DNA of 64,000 nucleotides from Enchytraeus crypticus (GCA_905160935.1 CAJHZI010000371.1:506001-570000), one strand, 5' to 3'; numbered from the stretch's first letter, positions 21,789 through 32,223 are shown. The notes: generated by a model from the letters alone, not told the origin. Numbers and translations are program-made.

Positions 21789-23918
21789 TTAATTCATTCC
21801 TAACTGTTCACCATAAGGTTCAACATATAGGTTAGCCTTACATGTAATCTGGCCTAAATCGTTGCTGGCTCTACAGCTGTACTCAGCATCATCGTCCTCG
21901 CCGCAATTATTGATTATAAGCCAAGCTTTTCCATCATCGCTCCGTCCTATATCATACTTAGGCATAGACACTGTACTAGTATTGTTTGAATCCGGTGTGT
22001 CCAAAGCATCGCTCAAAATAGGACATTCTCTGTGGAATGCTGCGTTCTCATTCCCTCTTTCTTCCTCATCTCCCTCACATTCTTTACTGCTGTCTGGCTG
22101 GGTGGAGTGAAGAACAACAACGATCTTCTGCCCATCCTTGTACCATGTAATCTCAGGAGGCGGGTTCCCTTCAACCTTCACCTCGAACCTTGTGTTCGAT
22201 TTTTCCATGATTTCTTGATTTTTCAATCTGCGTACGAACACAGGAGCTCTGCGCAACCTTTGCTCGTTACAGGGTGCCTCAAACTGATGTCGCCCTAACT
22301 TCACCGCACCCGGGTTTACTGAGCAAATTTTTCGCCCCTCCGAGCCAGTGTCCCTCACGGCGCTACTGCTGACTTTCTGCTGCAAGCAGGCTATTCGACT
22401 CTCTAGTTTTGTGGAACTAATATTCGTTCTACGAGGAGCGCATGTGTTGGATTTCGCTGCTGAAGTTGCCACAGACGTAGATGAGTTAGACTGAGTTGGT
22501 GTCACTAGGGTAGTTGTAATGGGTTTAAATATTGGGGCGCTTTGCTTGGATAGATTGCTGGATTTACTTGTTAAAACTGACTGTGATTTGAAAGTGCTGG
22601 ATTTAGTTGTACAAGCTGACTGTAGATTTAAAGCGACATTAGCTGCTGGTTTTGGTTTATCACATAAATTGCCACTTGGCCTAGGAAGAGACGGCGAAGG
22701 TTTTGGCTTGGCAGCAGGATACGCCGGTATCTTAGGTTTTTTGTTAGATTCGTTAACTGTATTGCTTTTGCTGAAAGAACTGAAATTATTAAAGTGACTC
22801 TGAGAAGAAATCTTTCCATTCTTATTTTCTATTTTATCAGAATGCTGGCAATTCGTCGAAGTCTCTTCATTAAATTTCTCATCACCAACAGTAATATTAC
22901 TAGCGTTAAATGAGATATCTCCGCAACGGACGTTTGAACCTAAACTCACTAAATCGTCTGATTTATCGTTCACAGTATCAGATTGCTTTTGCTCTAAAAG
23001 CATTGCCTCATCAGATTTATCGTTCACTGTATCTGAATGCTTTTGTTCTAAAAGCACTGTTTCATCAGATTTGTCGTTCACAGTATCGGACTGTTTTTGC
23101 TCTACAAGCTCAGCCTTATCAGATTTATCGTTCATAGCATCTGAATGCTTTTGTTCTAAAAGCACTGACTCATCAGATTTATCGTTCACTGTATCTGAAG
23201 GCTTTTGTTCTAAAAGCACTACCTCATCAGATTTGTCGTTCACAGTATCCAAGTATTTTTGCTCAAAAAACACTGACTCCGATGTAATATTTTCATTAGC
23301 TGAGAGATTCTGCTTATCAATATTTACATAGGCAAAAGTAGTTCTCTTATTATAGTTATGTAGTTCTCTCAGCTGATACTGAGTAGAATTGCCAGCATCA
23401 GATTCCGTGTCTCTCAATAGAAATATATTCTCACTTAGTGCTCTTGGCTTCTTGCTGCCCACATCAGCTCTTTGCTGCTGTTTCGCAATGGATTTCTCTC
23501 TCTCAGCTTCGTCAGCGTCTGACTGGAGCGAATTAACTATTAATGTATGTCTATGATTCATTGGTGTTATAGTATCACTAAGTTCATTGTCTAAGCTAGA
23601 TCTGTCGTGATTGGCTGGAAGTGTTATTCTCTCGCCACAACCTCTTGAATCCATTGATTTTCTCCTTACATGTCTAAGAGCTGGGCTTGTGGGTGACCTA
23701 AGGGTGGGTAAACAAACTGCCTCACCGTCCAAACTTAATCTGTCACCTCGGCTGAAGTCACTATTAGGAAGACCCGCCGAGGCTTTGCTGCCCGCCAGGT
23801 CATGGAGACCTAAGTCTCGACATCCTCCGCTAAATTGTGCAGTCGTCATGGTGGACGTTGGGGACTGCTTCTGCAGGGCGGCCATTCTACCTAAGGCCCT
23901 CAGCGCATTTCCTGATTT
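21789..23918 (-). CDS. MYLK-like: MLCK-like last exon: calmodulin-binding end, repeat linker, C-terminal Ig
   Basis: A 2130-bp terminal exon (709 codons plus stop). It opens in phase 0 with KSGNALRALGRM, which completes the calmodulin-binding helix begun by ARRKWQ in the previous exon; vertebrate MLCK has RRKWQKTGNAVRAIGRL. Next come about 500 low-complexity residues with six 18-residue repeats and a proline/lysine-rich KPKIPAYPAAKPKPSPSLP. The end is an I-set Ig (APVFVRRL, NPPPEITWYKDGQK, DDAEYSCRASNDLGQ). That Ig has V where the B-strand Cys usually is, as in many muscle I-set domains. It also carries an insertion of about 50 residues between the C and D strands. The stop lies 24 bp before a TA tract. 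Confidence 0.93.
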   Translation of the reverse strand, partial: KSGNALRALGRMAALQKQSPTSTMTTAQFSGGCRDLGLHDLAGSKASAGLPNSDFSRGDRLSLDGEAVCLPTLRSPTSPALRHVRRKSMDSRGCGERITLPANHDRSSLDNELSDTITPMNHRHTLIVNSLQSDADEAEREKSIAKQQQRADVGSKKPRALSENIFLLRDTESDAGNSTQYQLRELHNYNKRTTFAYVNIDKQNLSANENITSESVFFEQKYLDTVNDKSDEVVLLEQKPSDTVNDKSDESVLLEQKHSDAMNDKSDKAELVEQKQSDTVNDKSDETVLLEQKHSDTVNDKSDEAMLLEQKQSDTVNDKSDDLVSLGSNVRCGDISFNASNITVGDEKFNEETSTNCQHSDKIENKNGKISSQSHFNNFSSFSKSNTVNESNKKPKIPAYPAAKPKPSPSLPRPSGNLCDKPKPAANVALNLQSACTTKSSTFKSQSVLTSKSSNLSKQSAPIFKPITTTLVTPTQSNSSTSVATSAAKSNTCAPRRTNISSTKLESRIACLQQKVSSSAVRDTGSEGRKICSVNPGAVKLGRHQFEAPCNEQRLRRAPVFVRRLKNQEIMEKSNTRFEVKVEGNPPPEITWYKDGQKIVVVLHSTQPDSSKECEGDEEERGNENAAFHRECPILSDALDTPDSNNTSTVSMPKYDIGRSDDGKAWLIINNCGEDDDAEYSCRASNDLGQITCKANLYVEPYGEQLGMN
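22941..23264 (-). repeat. Six coding 54-bp tandem repeats (18 residues each)
   Basis: Unit EQKxSDTVNDKSDExxLL, repeated six times without frame loss inside the last MLCK-like exon. Acidic/polar, no hydrophobic core. It probably forms a flexible or weakly helical spacer between the calmodulin-binding segment and the C-terminal Ig. Confidence 0.92.
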
Positions 23919-24791
23919 CTGTATTAAATATAAAATGTAAATTTAATACTTTATATCAAAATAAGAGAACTCAAGCATCTCGCAGTGAAACAGAAAATAT
24001 TTCTATTGAGTTTTCGTTACTTTTTCCTTTAACTCTAAGCTAAAGTCTGCAAGAATGAAAAGTGTATAGTTGACTAAAAAGTTTTTCCTATTTACTTGTA
24101 GTCCATTTGAATATATTCATAATAAATTTGTACAGGAAAAGGTTTGCTTCGTGAACCAATTCGCCAAGTATATTCGACATTATCACCTCCAAATCACAAC
24201 TGGAGTACAACTGATTACAATTTATAGAATCAATGAATTAATAATGTTCGCTCATCAAATGAAATTCAGAGTATTGCCATGCTCATGACCACAAATTCTT
24301 TAAAACCACCTCCTTTCAATTCTGTAATGTTTACACATAAAATCAGGATTCGGATAAAGAAAATGCTGAGAAGTCCTTCGTGACCATAATAAGTTACTCA
24401 TTAAAGATCGGAAAATGTTAGACGCATGTAGAGCAGTAGCTCGGAGGCCACCGAGCTCCGCCAGAGCTCAGATGGGTTTAGCAAGACTTCAGAAAATTAT
24501 TACAAAAAAATTATTATAAAGTACATGTACGTGTAGAACACGAAGAAAGCTCAGTTGCAGCTGGTACTGAGAGAACCTTCAGGTAAACAATTTAATGCTA
24601 CAATCTAAATGTATTGTACACCTCATATCATCATAACTTTAAAATTCATGACTTAATTCATGTGAAATTCGGATGAATTTCACAGCTAATTAGCTGTGAA
24701 ATTCATCCGAATTCACGACGCTACCAATAGAGCTTTAGATACATTACACATAAAAGAAATAAGAAATAGGTTGAAGACGATTGTAAGCTAC
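23919..24791. other. Intron; perfect-stem palindrome at 24662-24716
   Basis: AT-rich intron splitting the calmodulin-binding helix. It holds a palindrome centred on agctaattagct with arms of about 27 bp (gaattcggatgaatttcaca and complement), one base off perfect. Confidence 0.7.
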
Positions 24792-24915
24792 CTGCCACTT
24801 TCTCCTCGCCATGAAGCGTTTGTGTTTAGCAGTGCCGAGTCTCTTAGCTCTCATGTAGCTCACGTCCTGAGACAACCAACGATGACTCAAACTTCTCTCC
24901 GCTGTCATTCTTTTG
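24792..24915 (-). CDS. MYLK-like: MLCK-like exon: kinase subdomain XI and start of calmodulin-binding helix
   Basis: 124 bp; the first base completes an Asp codon. Encodes KRMTAERSLSHRWLSQ, the R-x-T/S-x..L.H.W end of the kinase fold, then TAKHKRFMARRKWQ. The basic ARRKWQ is the first half of the MLCK calmodulin-binding/autoinhibitory segment and is followed at once by donor CAG|GTAGCT. Vertebrate MLCKs have an intron at a comparable place. Confidence 0.93.
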
Positions 24916-26496
<1,581 letters not shown>

Positions 26497-26564
26497 CTAA
26501 GGTATCAATCATGCAAGTGAAAAAAAATTACAGTAATAATATATACCTTCACTCTCTCTTTGTG

Positions 26565-26855
26565 CAAGGCCTACTGGCAGGTCAATGATATATAACGACT
26601 CCACTCTCTTCGATGACCTCATGTAGTTAATTGTTTTGGGCCCCTTAGGATGTGTCCTATCCATCCCTTCTTCCTATTTCTTACAGGGTTTTTCAACTAT
26701 CTATATGTATTAACTGTTTTCAGAAATCCTTCATTTGTAACTTTTTGGATCCAGTTAGTCTTTTCCATTCTCCTTCATGGTCACATTCGAAAGCTTCTAG
26801 TTCCCTGACATTTTCCTTCCTTACGATACTAGCTTCACATCTATAATAATCTAAT
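26565..26855 (-). mobile_element. LINE 3' fragment
   Basis: Diverged copy of the LINE 3' end on the minus strand (gcctactggcaggtcaatga, ctatccatcccttcttccta, ttcatttgtaactttttgga). It lies in the kinase intron, before the SINE and the Polinton. Confidence 0.75.
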
Positions 26856-26859
26856 GTGT

Positions 26860-27020
26860 AATACTCGCTAATCTGAGAGTAAACTCTCGGACATTCGCAG
26901 ATCCTTTCACGGAAAATAGAATAAATTGCCTAACGGATGCCTAACATGTGGTATAAAAAGTGACTGATATCAACGTAGTTGATCGTTTCACTACAATGTG
27001 TGTTATCATTATAAGGGAAT
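26860..27020 (+). mobile_element. tRNA-derived SINE (family A), headless
   Basis: Shares ctaatctgagagtaaactct, attgcctaacggatgcc, gatatcaacgtagttgatcg and atgtgtgttatcatt with 16425-16580. Confidence 0.7.
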
Positions 27021-27201
27021 AATGCGCATATTGATAAGGAAACTTAAAGAATAATGATGATAATGTGGTTCCGCTTTACCTGTTATGCCCGGGATGCAGA
27101 CTTTCCAGTTCAGAATGATGCATATTCTTTTGAGTTAACATTAATGGATAACGAAAAGCTACCTCTAAATACAGTCAGCCACAATAAAGCTATCTCTAAA
27201 T

Positions 27202-27207
27202 TATACA
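27202..27207. repeat. Polinton target-site duplication, left (TATACA)
   Basis: TATACA directly before the left inverted repeat, repeated at 40395-40400 directly after the right one. Six base pairs is the size Polinton integrases produce. Confidence 0.93.
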
Positions 27208-27490
27208 AGTAGTATGATAATTACTTGTCTGGGACAAAATGAGTTTTTAAGGCAAAGTTATGCATACCTTGATTAAAATGGCAAATTAGCCCTGTCCAGC
27301 CTTGATAACCTTGAAAACTTTCCATGACTCATAATCATTTGACCGAGAATAGAAACTCTAGGAAAAACCCAGTTTCGATTCGCTTATAAATAGCTTGAGG
27401 CGTCAATATCATACGACTATGAGTGAAAAACGTGCGCTGCGGTGAAAAACCGACAGTTTCGATTCGTCAGCACAATTACGAGCGCCGACT
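27208..27490 (+). repeat. Polinton left terminal inverted repeat
   Basis: About 283 bp, matching 40118-40394 inverted. Begins with AG, as is usual for Polintons. Similarity ends sharply after gagcgccgact. Confidence 0.95.
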
Positions 27491-27532
27491 GTTTCAATAG
27501 TAAATATACTATTAAAACTTTCAATCAACAAT

Positions 27533-27937
27533 TCAAACCATTGTAACTTTATAACATCCATCATCAATTTTTCCTTCGTTTCTTTTAAAGAAATTTAGAT
27601 CATGTTTAGTTTCTTTAGCGGCTTTATACATCGACTTGAATTCGATAACTTCACCAGTGATGGTATTCTCCAATCTTACAGGTCTAGGTTTAGTTCTTAT
27701 AGTTCTCAAGTATTCATGCTTTGGGTCTATCACCTTGTTTGGATCAACCTCTTTTGGTGGATATTTTCTAGGTCTTCCTCTTTTTCTTTTAGTCTCTTCT
27801 TCTTCCATTGCTGAATCCACATTCACTAGTCCATTTTCAAGCGTGGTTAATAACAATTCTGTATATCCAGCTTTTGCAGGTGGATTGATTCCAGCATTGT
27901 TCAAGATTTGTATCAATTCGGTGTCGGAGTATTTCAT
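27533..27937 (-). CDS. Polinton AT-hook protein
   Basis: About 134 residues from the ATG at 27937, next to the promoter-like start box. It carries the AT-hook KRKRGRPRKY and a C-terminal ENTITGEVIEFKSMYKAAKE segment resembling the small DNA-binding NUMOD1-like repeats seen in phage and virus proteins. Function unknown; DNA binding is likely. Family-level assignment of the C-terminal part is tentative. Confidence 0.7.
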   Translation of the reverse strand: MKYSDTELIQILNNAGINPPAKAGYTELLLTTLENGLVNVDSAMEEEETKRKRGRPRKYPPKEVDPNKVIDPKHEYLRTIRTKPRPVRLENTITGEVIEFKSMYKAAKETKHDLNFFKRNEGKIDDGCYKVTMV

Positions 27938-27965
27938 TTTATATATATAAGAAAATAAATTTAAA
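27935..27965 (-). promoter_or_regulatory. Start box of AT-hook gene
   Basis: TTTAAATTTATTTTC, TTA and TATATATAAAATG run straight into the start codon. Near-identical boxes precede the SSB-like gene (36323-36353) and the polymerase region (40044-40073). Confidence 0.6.
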
Positions 27966-28051
27966 CTAAAATAAATTTTCATGCTAGTAAATATTGAAAG
28001 TGCGGCAGCACTCGAAAAACGTTTAATTAAAAATTGTTAAACATAATAAAA

Positions 28052-28456
28052 ATGGCAGACACAGTAGATAGTACATCGCTTTCGAGTAAAGTAAAAGCGT
28101 TTTTAACTAGAAAACTTGAAGAGAGGCGGATCATTGTTTATAAGTTAAAACGAAAGCGAAAAAATACCAAAATTTTGTACTACGTGTGCACTTTGTCTTC
28201 TGTTACAGTTTCAACTGTGCTTGCAGGTTTGTCGACAATTGTCGGATTTCCCGGTATGGTTATTACCATACTTTCAATTACGAGTGCATTACTGACATCA
28301 ATGAGTCTCAAGTTCAATTTGCAGGATAAAAGTAATAAATTAAATGTAGAAATTGAAAAACTAAATAAACTTAACGAAAGATTTGATTTTGTAGTCAGTT
28401 GCAACGGAAATCTTACCGAGGCAGCCTATAATCAGATTATTTCTGAATTCGCATAA
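28052..28456 (+). CDS. Polinton membrane protein, unknown
   Basis: 134 residues from ATG at 28052 (context ATAATAAAAATGG). A basic N-terminus (KLKRKRKNTK) precedes two hydrophobic segments, YYVCTLSSVTVSTVLAGL and MVITILSITSALLTSM. These are followed by a charged coiled-coil-like stretch (NKLNVEIEKLNKLNERF). Likely a small virion or host-membrane protein; no family recognised. Confidence 0.65.
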   Translation: MADTVDSTSLSSKVKAFLTRKLEERRIIVYKLKRKRKNTKILYYVCTLSSVTVSTVLAGLSTIVGFPGMVITILSITSALLTSMSLKFNLQDKSNKLNVEIEKLNKLNERFDFVVSCNGNLTEAAYNQIISEFA

Positions 28457-28572
28457 AAATTTGTTAATACATTTATTAACAAATTTAAATATTGCAATTT
28501 ACGACTACGCTTACATCACAAACTTCACTTGCAGAGAATCTGAAACGTACTGAAATCCTAAATCAACAAACG

Positions 28573-28998
28573 TTAAATTTTTCGTAATATTAATTTCAAG
28601 TCTAAATTCTTTCGATCTGGGTCTAGATCTCTTACAAGTTTTGAAACAAATCGCCTAATTTTCATTAAAGGTGTACCCTCTTGAGGTGTTGCTATTAAAT
28701 TAGCACGAACTAAATTTATTTCCAAATCACCAAACATATTTCTTGGTAATTCTTCAATTATTGAAATAAGTAAATATTTCAAATCAGTCGCATAAATTGA
28801 AAGAACGTCAGAATATACTTCTTCACTATCACGTAATTTACTATATTCTAAGGTAAGATTTTCCAAATGATTATATTTCCTAAGAAATATTTCATCGCAT
28901 TTAATTCGTTGGCCTTGTTCTACGGAATATTTTGATATAATGGCCAATACATGAAAACAAATAGCCATTAATTTCTTCAAATCAACATTATCTTTCAT
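28573..28998 (-). CDS. Polinton protein of unknown function
   Basis: 141 residues, mostly helical in appearance, without motifs I recognise. Its ATG overlaps the stop of the fibre-like gene upstream (shared ATGA), so the two are probably expressed together. Confidence 0.55.
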   Translation of the reverse strand: MKDNVDLKKLMAICFHVLAIISKYSVEQGQRIKCDEIFLRKYNHLENLTLEYSKLRDSEEVYSDVLSIYATDLKYLLISIIEELPRNMFGDLEINLVRANLIATPQEGTPLMKIRRFVSKLVRDLDPDRKNLDLKLILRKI

Positions 28999-29450
28999 GC
29001 CAGCAATCTGTAGAACTTTTTGTTTATCGCATCAAATTTTTCACTTGCGAGACCGACATTGAAAATTAAATTATGCTTCATATCTAAATCTCCGTTCATT
29101 GAACCACCATTCACACTAAGTTTCGTATCTATATTGTTTTGTAGAGCTATGTCATTAGCAACTACGTTTTGTTCTACTTCCTTTAAGATGTCTACTCTCA
29201 AATTTTCGCGATCGCAGTACCCCTTTATGATGACATTCGCATCGGTTTCTGGAGGATGTTTAACATTTAAAATTCTATTGTTGCTCATATTAATGTCTCC
29301 AGTGATTTCTCCTCCAGTTTTGTCAACTTTTATACTGTCGAGCTCATCAACAAGATTGACAATAGGCCTGAAAACTGAGTTTACATGCTTCATCAAATCA
29401 CGAGTACTTGAATGTGATTTACTACCACCAGTTTTCGATATAGTACTCAT
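28995..29450 (-). CDS. Polinton fibre-like protein
   Basis: About 151 residues from ATG at 29450. Two repeats of the pattern VDKTGGEITGDINMSNNRI.N and VNGGSMNGDLDMKHNLI.N, each followed by a DA..K.Y/F ending. This is the GG.(M/I).GDL.M....I.N shaft/attachment repeat known from phage tail fibres and some adintovirus or adenovirus-like spike proteins. It probably projects from the capsid vertex and contacts the host cell. Confidence 0.65.
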   Translation of the reverse strand: MSTISKTGGSKSHSSTRDLMKHVNSVFRPIVNLVDELDSIKVDKTGGEITGDINMSNNRILNVKHPPETDANVIIKGYCDRENLRVDILKEVEQNVVANDIALQNNIDTKLSVNGGSMNGDLDMKHNLIFNVGLASEKFDAINKKFYRLLA

Positions 29451-29486
29451 TTTATATAATAAAAATTTAAATGCTATATAAAAATG
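29448..29486. promoter_or_regulatory. Polinton divergent promoter between fibre-like and small membrane-active genes
   Basis: Only 33 bp separate two start codons in opposite directions. Each strand reads TTTAAAT followed by TATATAAAA(A)TG, so one palindromic-like spacer serves both genes. Confidence 0.65.
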
Positions 29487-29897
29487 CCAAAGTATACAAG
29501 CTATGGTGTAACGTTGACTAAAGGTCAGGTCCAAAAACTAAAGAGCGCGTGCGATCGTGATAGAGAGGTTAAAATACGAATATCAAAAAAGAATTTATCG
29601 GGTGATGCGAATCTTCCTCTAACCCAAACTCAAATTAATAAAATAAAAAAGGCTACGTCTGGAATAGAATTGTGTCTGAGCAGAGCACAACTAAAGTACA
29701 TGAGAAAGAATGGAGGATTCCTCCCGCTGTTGGCAGCAGCCATTCCCGCCATCGTGGGAGCAATAGGTGGCTTGGCAGGTGGAATTAGCTCTGCAGTGAA
29801 CTCGACTAGACAGACTAATGAATTGAAGAGACAAAATCAAGAATTGGAAAACATAACCAAACAACAACTCGTCACAGGCTTACTCAGCGACCACTAG
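29484..29897 (+). CDS. Polinton small membrane-active virion protein (pX/pVI-like)
   Basis: 137 residues: a basic N-terminal half, then KNGGFLPLLAAAIPAIVGAI and a glycine-rich helix, then a Gln/Asn-rich coiled coil. Adintoviruses and many Polintons have a protein with this GG-F-L-P-L-L helix, compared with the membrane-active or core peptides of adenovirus. The role is inferred from that resemblance. Confidence 0.65.
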   Translation: MPKYTSYGVTLTKGQVQKLKSACDRDREVKIRISKKNLSGDANLPLTQTQINKIKKATSGIELCLSRAQLKYMRKNGGFLPLLAAAIPAIVGAIGGLAGGISSAVNSTRQTNELKRQNQELENITKQQLVTGLLSDH

Positions 29898-29937
29898 CTC
29901 CAATTCCGGTTGCAGGAATGGTGGATGTGTCAAGAAT

Positions 29938-30458
29938 TTGAAAGGAGCTCAGTGGGGTAATGGGTTATATCTACAGAGAACGGGATCAGCTTTTTTTAGC
30001 GAGACAGGGGGAGGCATAAACTTCCCCCAATTTCTAAAATCGTTCAAAACCATTAAACCGCTAAGTAATTTTGATATAATAGAAAAATGCAAAGAATTCA
30101 AAATTAAACATTTTAATGGTGTTTTAATGCGTGATGAATTGAAAGGATCAATTAAAAAAATAATAACGAATGTCTAATTCTTAATATTGACGACAGCTCC
30201 GGAGACGGAACACATTGGACATGCGTCTACAGCAAAGATGGCAAATGTTTATATTTTGACAGCTATGGTTTCGTGCCTCCTTTAGAAGTTCAGCGTTATT
30301 GTAAGGGAAAAGAAAATTATTACAACACATTCAAAATTCAAGCACCGAACGAAGGCATCTGCGGTCATTACTGCATTTACGTGCTTTATAAACTTAATAA
30401 TGGATATAAATTTACCGATATATTAAATGAATTATACCAGAGAAACAATTTAAAATAA
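29938..30458 (+). pseudogene. Polinton maturation protease (adenain-like, Ulp1 fold) remnant
   Basis: The region keeps GNGLYLQ near the start, a G.GTHWTCVYS segment (catalytic His), YFDSYG (Asp) and NEGICGHYCIYVL (catalytic Cys). This is the arrangement of adenovirus-type cysteine proteases that cleave capsid and core precursors. Broken fossil. It lies in the usual Polinton place, directly before the packaging ATPase. Confidence 0.85.
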
Positions 30459-30475
30459 TAACTAATACATAGAAA

Positions 30476-31213
30476 ATGGTAGACTCGGGTATTGATTATT
30501 CAAAAAAGTATCAGGAAATTATTGGTACAAGCTACGAAAAGAAACATCACGACATATTTCCTACACATATAAGAATGATAATAGCAGGCAGTAGTGGATG
30601 TGGTAAAACTAAGTTAGTGATGGATTTTATAATGGGAAAATTCGTGTATTACAACAATATAATGGTATACACAACGACGCCATATCAAGACGCATACGAA
30701 TATCTTAGACTTTGTAATCATGAATCAAAAAAGAAATTTAAAACAAATAATGATATTGTTACTTTTCATAATCCTGACGAGGAAATTCTTCACCCATCTC
30801 AACTCGATAGAAATAAGACTCGCGTTGTAATTTTTGATGACGTTATGAATGAAGATCAGAAAGTCAAGACTAATTATTTTTTTCAAGGTAGACATAATAA
30901 TGTAAATGTATTCTACTTATGTCAGAGCGTACATCAACTGAAGAAGCATGGCATACGTCAAAATGCAAATATTTTTATATTGTTTCATCAAGATGAGAAG
31001 ACGCTGAAATATTTCTATGATACACACGTAAGCGGTGATATGACGTTTCAAGAGTTTAAAAAAATATGTAAGAAAGCGTGGACAAGAAAGCATGGATATA
31101 TTGTAATAAATTTGTGGAAAGATCCTGAATGCGGTCGCTATATTTTAAATTATAATGCAATTTACTTACCTGAACAGTACCTAAAATATCTAAAAATACA
31201 TAATAATATTTAA
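30476..31213 (+). CDS. Polinton packaging ATPase (FtsK/HerA, A32-like)
   Basis: About 245 residues, apparently whole. Walker A is AGSSGCGKTKLVMDF, Walker B is TRVVIFDDVM, and an FFQGRHNNVNVFYLCQS segment supplies the sensor-like polar residue. This is the genome-packaging ATPase shared by Polintons, virophages and large DNA viruses, which pumps DNA into preformed capsids. Confidence 0.9.
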   Translation: MVDSGIDYSKKYQEIIGTSYEKKHHDIFPTHIRMIIAGSSGCGKTKLVMDFIMGKFVYYNNIMVYTTTPYQDAYEYLRLCNHESKKKFKTNNDIVTFHNPDEEILHPSQLDRNKTRVVIFDDVMNEDQKVKTNYFFQGRHNNVNVFYLCQSVHQLKKHGIRQNANIFILFHQDEKTLKYFYDTHVSGDMTFQEFKKICKKAWTRKHGYIVINLWKDPECGRYILNYNAIYLPEQYLKYLKIHNNI

Positions 31214-31345
31214 AAATACATAAAAATACATAATAATACTTTAAAATACATAATAATACTTAAAAATACATAATAATACTTTAAAAATACACAATAATAC
31301 TTAAAATACATAATAATACCTAAAATACATAATAAACAATTTTAT
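31196..31345. repeat. Polinton intergenic minisatellite
   Basis: About seven imperfect copies of a unit close to taaaaatacataataatact, starting at the stop of the ATPase gene. Confidence 0.85.
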
Positions 31346-31413
31346 GTGTCTAATAAAATGAGGCAGCCGTTTGATATTGCCGGTTTACAAAAGCCAAGAA
31401 CGAAGCCAAACAA

Positions 31414-31918
31414 ATGTTTCGGAATGACATACTTGACAATCAGCGGGTATATGAGAGCCAAACAAAATTATTCAAACCGCTAATTGATACAAGAGAGACA
31501 GCTAAAATTCTAGAACAAAAGATTGTCGACGATAGACAAAACTTGAGTGATCTTTTAGTTCCCTTTACTAATGAATTGATGCGTGCAACTAATCAGAGAG
31601 AGGCTATACAGTCAATGCCATTTTATGATTCGTCAATTCCTGAACGAGAATCCACACCAAAGAAAGATCCTTTAATTATTAATTTAGACAAGAATCTCAA
31701 TGAAAGTGATCCGAGAGAATCTAGATCTCCTCTATCTGAAGCTTCCAAGCGATGTGTACGAAAACAACGAAATAGAAGCAACATTGAAGGAGATTCAAAC
31801 ACATAATAGACGAATAGGGCAGTTCTTGGGAGATAACAGTAAAAAGAGTGCAGCTGAGAAAATGATACGCGAGTCTCAACAGAAGACACTGGAAAAGTAC
31901 AAGAGCATAAATTATTGA
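31414..31918 (+). pseudogene. Polinton protein of unknown function, coiled-coil
   Basis: Charged, helical segments (RVYESQTKLFKPLIDTRETA and AAEKMIRESQQKTLEKYKS) without a recognisable domain. Position between ATPase and capsid genes suggests a virion component. Does not look whole. Confidence 0.45.
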
Positions 31919-31984
31919 CAAAGGTAAAAGCAGGGAGCGAGCTCGTCGGCGAAGGATTAAAGAAGAAAAAGAAGAGAGATTGTA

Positions 31985-32221
31985 ATGCCTGTCGGTAAAC
32001 AAAAGCGTGGTAGAGGTAGGCCTAAAGCAGACCAGGTTATAATTTATGAAAGCCCAGATCAATTGGCTCGTCTACTGGATGAAACAATTGCAGCTCTACA
32101 AGCTGGAAACACTGGAGTGTATAATACCGCAGTTAGTATTTTGGATGAGCTATTAAACATTAGAGCAATCACCAAGGTAGACTACGATGATATATATAAA
32201 AACAATTTTAAAGTTATATAA
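31985..32221 (+). CDS. Polinton small AT-hook protein
   Basis: 78 residues beginning MPVGKQKRGRGRPKADQ, an AT-hook, then a short helical domain. Possibly a DNA-condensing core protein. The next gene starts right after it, behind a TTATATAAAAATG box. Confidence 0.6.
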   Translation: MPVGKQKRGRGRPKADQVIIYESPDQLARLLDETIAALQAGNTGVYNTAVSILDELLNIRAITKVDYDDIYKNNFKVI

Positions 32222-32223
32222 AA

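Noticed and set aside
22032-23331. Plus-strand open frames opposite the last kinase-gene exon
   Set aside because: Shadows of the real minus-strand exon; the repeat array keeps several antisense frames open.
31623-32062. Minus-strand open frames opposite the Polinton virion genes
   Set aside because: Antisense shadows; the plus-strand proteins carry the recognisable motifs.
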